A stretch of DNA of 64,000 nucleotides, taken from NCBI GenBank assembly GCA_964291475.2, contig OZ220076.1, forward strand, positions 186,001 through 250,000, given 5' to 3'. The translations under genes and the position numbers were made by a program. Source of the DNA: DAOUKH01 sp964291475 (GTDB taxonomy: Bacteria; Chloroflexota; Dehalococcoidia; SHYB01). Shown piece after piece: positions 60,725-64,000 of this stretch (within the stretch, counting starts at the first letter, position 1; each line of letters opens with the position of its first letter). The notes beneath the pieces are model-generated. The model was not told where the DNA came from, ran no database searches, and worked only from the letters and a program-made list of their open reading frames with translations.

Positions 60725-63196
60725 CTACGACTCCTGCTCGAAGACGCCCTCGGCGAGCAGGGTAGCAAACTCTTCGTCGGTGTAGCCGAGGAGCTCGGTG
60801 GCGACGAAATGCGTATGCTCTCCGAGCAGGGGAGCGCGGCGGAGCTCGTGGGGCGTTCGCGAAAGCCGGAACGACGGCGCGTCGTAGGAACGGCGGCCCA
60901 TCTCCGCGTGGTCCAAGCGCGCGAAGTGCTCGCGATGGGCGAGCTGCGGATCCTGGAAGAGGTCGTAGGCCGTCGCCGCGACCGCCGCCGGAACGCCGGC
61001 CGTCTGCAGCAGCCGCATCACCTCCTCGGCCTTCCGCGGGCGCGTCCACTCCTCGACTAATGCGTCGAGCGCTTCCGCGTTCGCGCGGCGGGCCGCCTTG
61101 GTCGCGAATCGGGCGTCGTCAGCCCAGGGGGGCCGTCCCATGACCTCGACGAGGGCGCGCCACTGCTCGTCGGTGTAGGCCGCAATGGCGCACCAGCGGT
61201 CGGCGGACTCGGGCGCGGCGGCGGGGTCGGCGGCGCAGGGGTAGACGCCGTGCGGCGCCGCCTCGGCCGAGCGGTTGCCCTCGGGGCTCGCGTTCCGGCC
61301 ATTCACGAGAAAGTCCAGGATAACGGGGGCCACGAAGTTGACCGCCGCGTCGAACTGCGAGAGGTCGATGTACGCCCCGCGACCCGTGGCGCGGCGGCGG
61401 TCGAGCGAGGCCAGGAGCGCCGCCAGGCCGTACCAGACGCCGATCAGGTCGCCGTAGGCGTCGGCGATGTCGGTCGGCGGCAGATCGGGCCAGCCGTTGA
61501 TCCTGTTGATGCCGCAGAGCGCGTGAAGGAGCGACGCATAGCCGGGCTGCGCGGCGTCCGGCCCGTCCTGGCCCTGGAAGGATGAGCTCAGCACGATTGC
61601 CTTGGGGTTGATCTTGGCGATGCCTTCGTAGCCCAAGCCCCAGCGCTCCATGACGCCGGGGGTGAAGTTCTCGATCACCACGTCGGCCCATTCCACGAGC
61701 CGGCGCGCCGCCGCCAGTCCGCGCGGGTCGTTGAGGTCGACGCCTAGGCTGAGCTTGCCGGCGTTGTGATTGGCGAAGTGGCCGCTGCTGTTGAAAGTGG
61801 GCTTGCCGGCGAAGGGGCCGCTCTGGCGAGTCCCATCGAGGCGCCCGCTGAACTCGACCTTGACTACGGTAGCGCCGAAGAGCGCCAGGTTCTTCCCGAG
61901 CGCCGGGCCGGCTACCAGCCAGGTGAAGTCGGCCACCCTGAGTCCTTCGAGCGCGGGGCCCAGGCTAAGCGAGGCTCCCGGTTGAGGCCCCGCCGGCGTT
62001 CTCGGCGGCTCCGACAGCACCTCGGCGGTGTGCTCGCCGACCCGTGGGGCGGGGTGGGTCACCGCCGCGAGCGGCGTCGTCGACCGTACCGGGGGCCGTG
62101 GGTACTTGATGGACTCGTCCTTCCCCGAGGGCGTCAGGTCGGCGAAGAGCTCGCGATGGGCAAGCTGCCGGTTCTCGACGACGCCGCGGGCGTCGTTCAC
62201 CGGATAGAGCAGCAGCCGCCGCTCCAAAGCGCCTTCGACAAGCTCGGCGACGGTGTGACGGGCGAAGAAGGCGGCGAAGGCGGACTCCCAGACGTCGACC
62301 TGCTCTTGGGAGAGCTTGTAGAGGCTCATCTCCTCCCACGGCACGGCGCGCAGCTCATAGCTGAGGCCCTCCTCCGCCATCCATTCCACAAGGGGGACGT
62401 TCTTCCGGCCCCAGCCGGCGCCGACCCACCACACCCACGAGACGTAGCCGTCCTTGCACCGCCAGATCCAGTTGCGGTGAATCTTCAGGCCCGGCGTCGT
62501 CCCGCGCTTGCAGATGACGCCCCGGATGTCGTAGTACTGCTGCACCCAGTCGAGCGCGTTGGCGACCGCCTCCTGGACGGAGACGTCGACGTGCTGGCCG
62601 AGGCCGGTGCGCCTCCTGTGCTCATGCGCCACGAGCGCCCCGACGGCGGCCTGCGCCCCCGCCTGGTTGTAGGACTGTGGCTCACCGATGGTCACCGGAG
62701 GGCGGTCGGGCGGGCCGCACAGGTAGAGCAGCCCGCCGGTGGCGAGCGACACGAGGTCGCCGCCCGCGTAGTCCCGGTACGGCCCCGACGATCCGAAGGG
62801 CGTGATGGAGACCATGATCAGGTCGTCGTGGCCTCGGTTCAGTTCGGCGTATCCCAGCCCGATGCCGTCGAGATGGCCCGGCGGCGCGGAGTCGATCACG
62901 AAGTCCGCCCCCTCGATCAGGGCGCGGACGCGGTCCCGGTCGGCCGCTCGCTCCAGGTCGAGCACCACGCTACGCTTGTTGGCGTTGTAGGCCCAGAAGC
63001 TGAGTGAGTCGTCGGGGTGGCCGGTGTCGCGGTAGAAGGGCGCCACGGCCCGCGCCGGGTCGCCGCCCGGAGGCTCGACCTTGATCACGTCGGCGCCGAG
63101 GTCGCCAAGGATGCGGCCGCAGAGCGCGCCCTGTCGTCCGGTGAGGTCGATGACCCGGTAGGGGCTGAGGGGCAGGTCGTCGCGGTGCGCCGCCAT
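60725..63196 (-). CDS. Tandem-domain CaiB/BaiF CoA-transferase (two domains fused)
   Basis: An 823-residue protein with two full type III CoA-transferase domains. Domain 1, about 10-395: YRVIDLTGRQGALCGRILGDLGADVIKVEPPGG in pieces, GLGQHVDVSVQEAVANALDW. Domain 2, about 420-820: GLRVADFTWLVAGPALGKNLALFGATVVKVE, GRGAYIDLSQFDAAVNFVAPV. The fusion parallels the two overlapping single-domain genes at 26705-29142. It probably acts as an intramolecular heterodimer. Substrate unknown. Followed by FadN-like gene, 27 bp. Confidence 0.93.
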   Translation of the reverse strand: MAAHRDDLPLSPYRVIDLTGRQGALCGRILGDLGADVIKVEPPGGDPARAVAPFYRDTGHPDDSLSFWAYNANKRSVVLDLERAADRDRVRALIEGADFVIDSAPPGHLDGIGLGYAELNRGHDDLIMVSITPFGSSGPYRDYAGGDLVSLATGGLLYLCGPPDRPPVTIGEPQSYNQAGAQAAVGALVAHEHRRRTGLGQHVDVSVQEAVANALDWVQQYYDIRGVICKRGTTPGLKIHRNWIWRCKDGYVSWVWWVGAGWGRKNVPLVEWMAEEGLSYELRAVPWEEMSLYKLSQEQVDVWESAFAAFFARHTVAELVEGALERRLLLYPVNDARGVVENRQLAHRELFADLTPSGKDESIKYPRPPVRSTTPLAAVTHPAPRVGEHTAEVLSEPPRTPAGPQPGASLSLGPALEGLRVADFTWLVAGPALGKNLALFGATVVKVEFSGRLDGTRQSGPFAGKPTFNSSGHFANHNAGKLSLGVDLNDPRGLAAARRLVEWADVVIENFTPGVMERWGLGYEGIAKINPKAIVLSSSFQGQDGPDAAQPGYASLLHALCGINRINGWPDLPPTDIADAYGDLIGVWYGLAALLASLDRRRATGRGAYIDLSQFDAAVNFVAPVILDFLVNGRNASPEGNRSAEAAPHGVYPCAADPAAAPESADRWCAIAAYTDEQWRALVEVMGRPPWADDARFATKAARRANAEALDALVEEWTRPRKAEEVMRLLQTAGVPAAVAATAYDLFQDPQLAHREHFARLDHAEMGRRSYDAPSFRLSRTPHELRRAPLLGEHTHFVATELLGYTDEEFATLLAEGVFEQES

Positions 63197-63202
63197 GGGG
63201 CC

Positions 63203-64000
63203 CTACCGGGAGGGGAGTCCGAGGCCGCGGCTGGCGATGATGTTGCGCTGGATCTCCGACGTGCCCACGCCGATGGTCGAGGCCACGCTGATCAGATAGA
63301 GGCGCTCGGCCCGGCCCAACATGGGGGCGCGCTTCTCGCCCCGTTCGTACTGGCCTTCGAGGCCCAGCACCTGCATGCCCACGGCCGCGGCGCGCTGCTC
63401 CAAGTCGCTCATGTACAGCTTGGCGAGGGAGGCGTCGCGGCTCACCGGCAGCCCGGCCATCTGCTTGCCGACGATGGCGTAGCCCATGCTGCGCATCACC
63501 TGAAGATCGATAGCGACCTGGGCGATGCGCTTCTCCAGGCCCAGCTCCCGCAGCCGCTTGCGCAAGGCAGGCGAGGCCCGGATATGCGCCAGCAACTCCT
63601 CCAGAAAACGGCGCAGCGACACCGTCGCGGCGAGGTTTGAGCGCTCCGACTCCAGGCCGGCGATGGCCTGATACCATCCCCGGTCCTTCTCGCCGATGAG
63701 GCAGTCGCGGGGCACCCGCACGTTTTCGAGGAGGACTTCGCTGAAGTTGTGCGCGCCGACCGCCCGCCAGTCCCGCAGCATCGTCTCGATTGGGGACACG
63801 GTAATGCCTGGGAGGCGCATGTTGAGGAGGAAGGTGCTGATTCCCTTGTGTTTCGGTGCGTCTCGGTCGGTCCTGGTGAGGATCAACCCCCAGTCGGCGC
63901 GGTGGGCGTCGCTCGACCATATCTTGCGGCCGTTGAGGACGAAGGCGTCGCCGTCTTCCACCGCGGAGGTCTCGAGGGAGGCGAGGTCGGAGCCCGCGTT
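63203..64000 (-). CDS. Acyl-CoA dehydrogenase, C-terminal part (cut by window edge)
   Basis: 265 residues of an acyl-CoA dehydrogenase entering at NAGSDLASLETSAVEDGD, which is the FAD-contact AGSD motif. Then VLNGRKIWSSDAHRADWG, GEKDRGWYQAIAGLESERSNLAATVSLRRFLEEL and the C-terminal GTSEIQRNIIASRGLGLP. The N-terminal third lies beyond 64000. Stop is 7 bp before the double CaiB gene, so it leads the operon ACAD-CaiB-FadN. Confidence 0.92.
   Translation of the reverse strand, partial: NAGSDLASLETSAVEDGDAFVLNGRKIWSSDAHRADWGLILTRTDRDAPKHKGISTFLLNMRLPGITVSPIETMLRDWRAVGAHNFSEVLLENVRVPRDCLIGEKDRGWYQAIAGLESERSNLAATVSLRRFLEELLAHIRASPALRKRLRELGLEKRIAQVAIDLQVMRSMGYAIVGKQMAGLPVSRDASLAKLYMSDLEQRAAAVGMQVLGLEGQYERGEKRAPMLGRAERLYLISVASTIGVGTSEIQRNIIASRGLGLPSR

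Noticed and set aside
1..64000. tRNA and rRNA genes
   Set aside because: No cloverleaf or rRNA-like stretch was recognised in the gaps by eye; a covariance-model scan could still find one, including a selC-type tRNA.

Overview
The window is a GC-rich (about two-thirds G+C), gene-dense bacterial chromosome segment with no rRNA and no tRNA that I could recognise. The gene content points to Chloroflexota, most likely a Dehalococcoidia or SAR202-like lineage. The pointers are several lipoproteins whose signal peptide is followed by a long Thr/Pro-rich linker, a DUF3179 lipoprotein, many CaiB/BaiF CoA-transferases, acyl-CoA dehydrogenases, crotonases and short-chain dehydrogenases, an AccD-AccA fusion, and a GlnR-like regulator beside glnA. 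This placement is inference from gene content only.

Layout. 1-17.5 kb is mostly catabolic and accessory: a CoA-transferase (cut by the edge), an M24 peptidase, two Thr/Pro-type lipoproteins, an amidohydrolase-SDR pair, a DUF3179 lipoprotein interrupted by an in-frame TGA, tandem crotonases, an isochorismatase-like hydrolase, a GYD/cyclic-nucleotide-domain pair, an MntA/HepT toxin-antitoxin pair, a xanthine-dehydrogenase-type molybdenum subunit with a dehydratase, a zinc alcohol dehydrogenase and an SDR. 17.6-24.5 kb is housekeeping (accDA fusion, ftsK, RNase J, uracil-DNA glycosylase). 24.5-30.2 kb holds a repeat-rich gap, a zinc-ribbon/sigma-region-4 pair, a phosphoesterase, two CoA-transferases and moaD-moaE. 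30.2-37.2 kb holds glnA with a GlnR-like regulator, lysA, holB, a YaaT/RicT-type PSP1 gene and an HNH nuclease. 37.4-38.7 kb is an IS481-family insertion. 39-49 kb holds cvpA, a metalloprotease-like lipoprotein, an acyl-CoA dehydrogenase and a housekeeping run (yraN, rnhB, two dinB, mnmA, rsfS, ndk, tsaB, tsaE). 48.8-64 kb is again acyl-CoA metabolism plus a peptide-type ABC transporter, a Rieske oxygenase, a FadN-like bifunctional enzyme and a double CaiB protein.

Most striking observation: the DUF3179 gene (6675-8432, minus) has one in-frame TGA exactly where the family has the first Cys of a CxLC motif, and the frame stays open for 261 more codons. A 6-bp hairpin with a 5-nt loop lies 14 nt downstream of the TGA and depends on two codons (GGA, TAT) that are unfavoured at this GC content. 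This is the configuration of a bacterial selenoprotein gene (U-x-x-C).

Second theme: gaps carry a modular family of palindromic repeats. Copies differ by compensatory base changes that keep the hairpins, and the IS481 element has inserted into one copy with a 5-bp target duplication.

Caution: seven genes, including ftsK, glnA and lysA, carry single-base frameshifts, mostly in short homopolymers. This looks like residual assembly error rather than gene decay. Each is annotated as one gene with the shift position noted.
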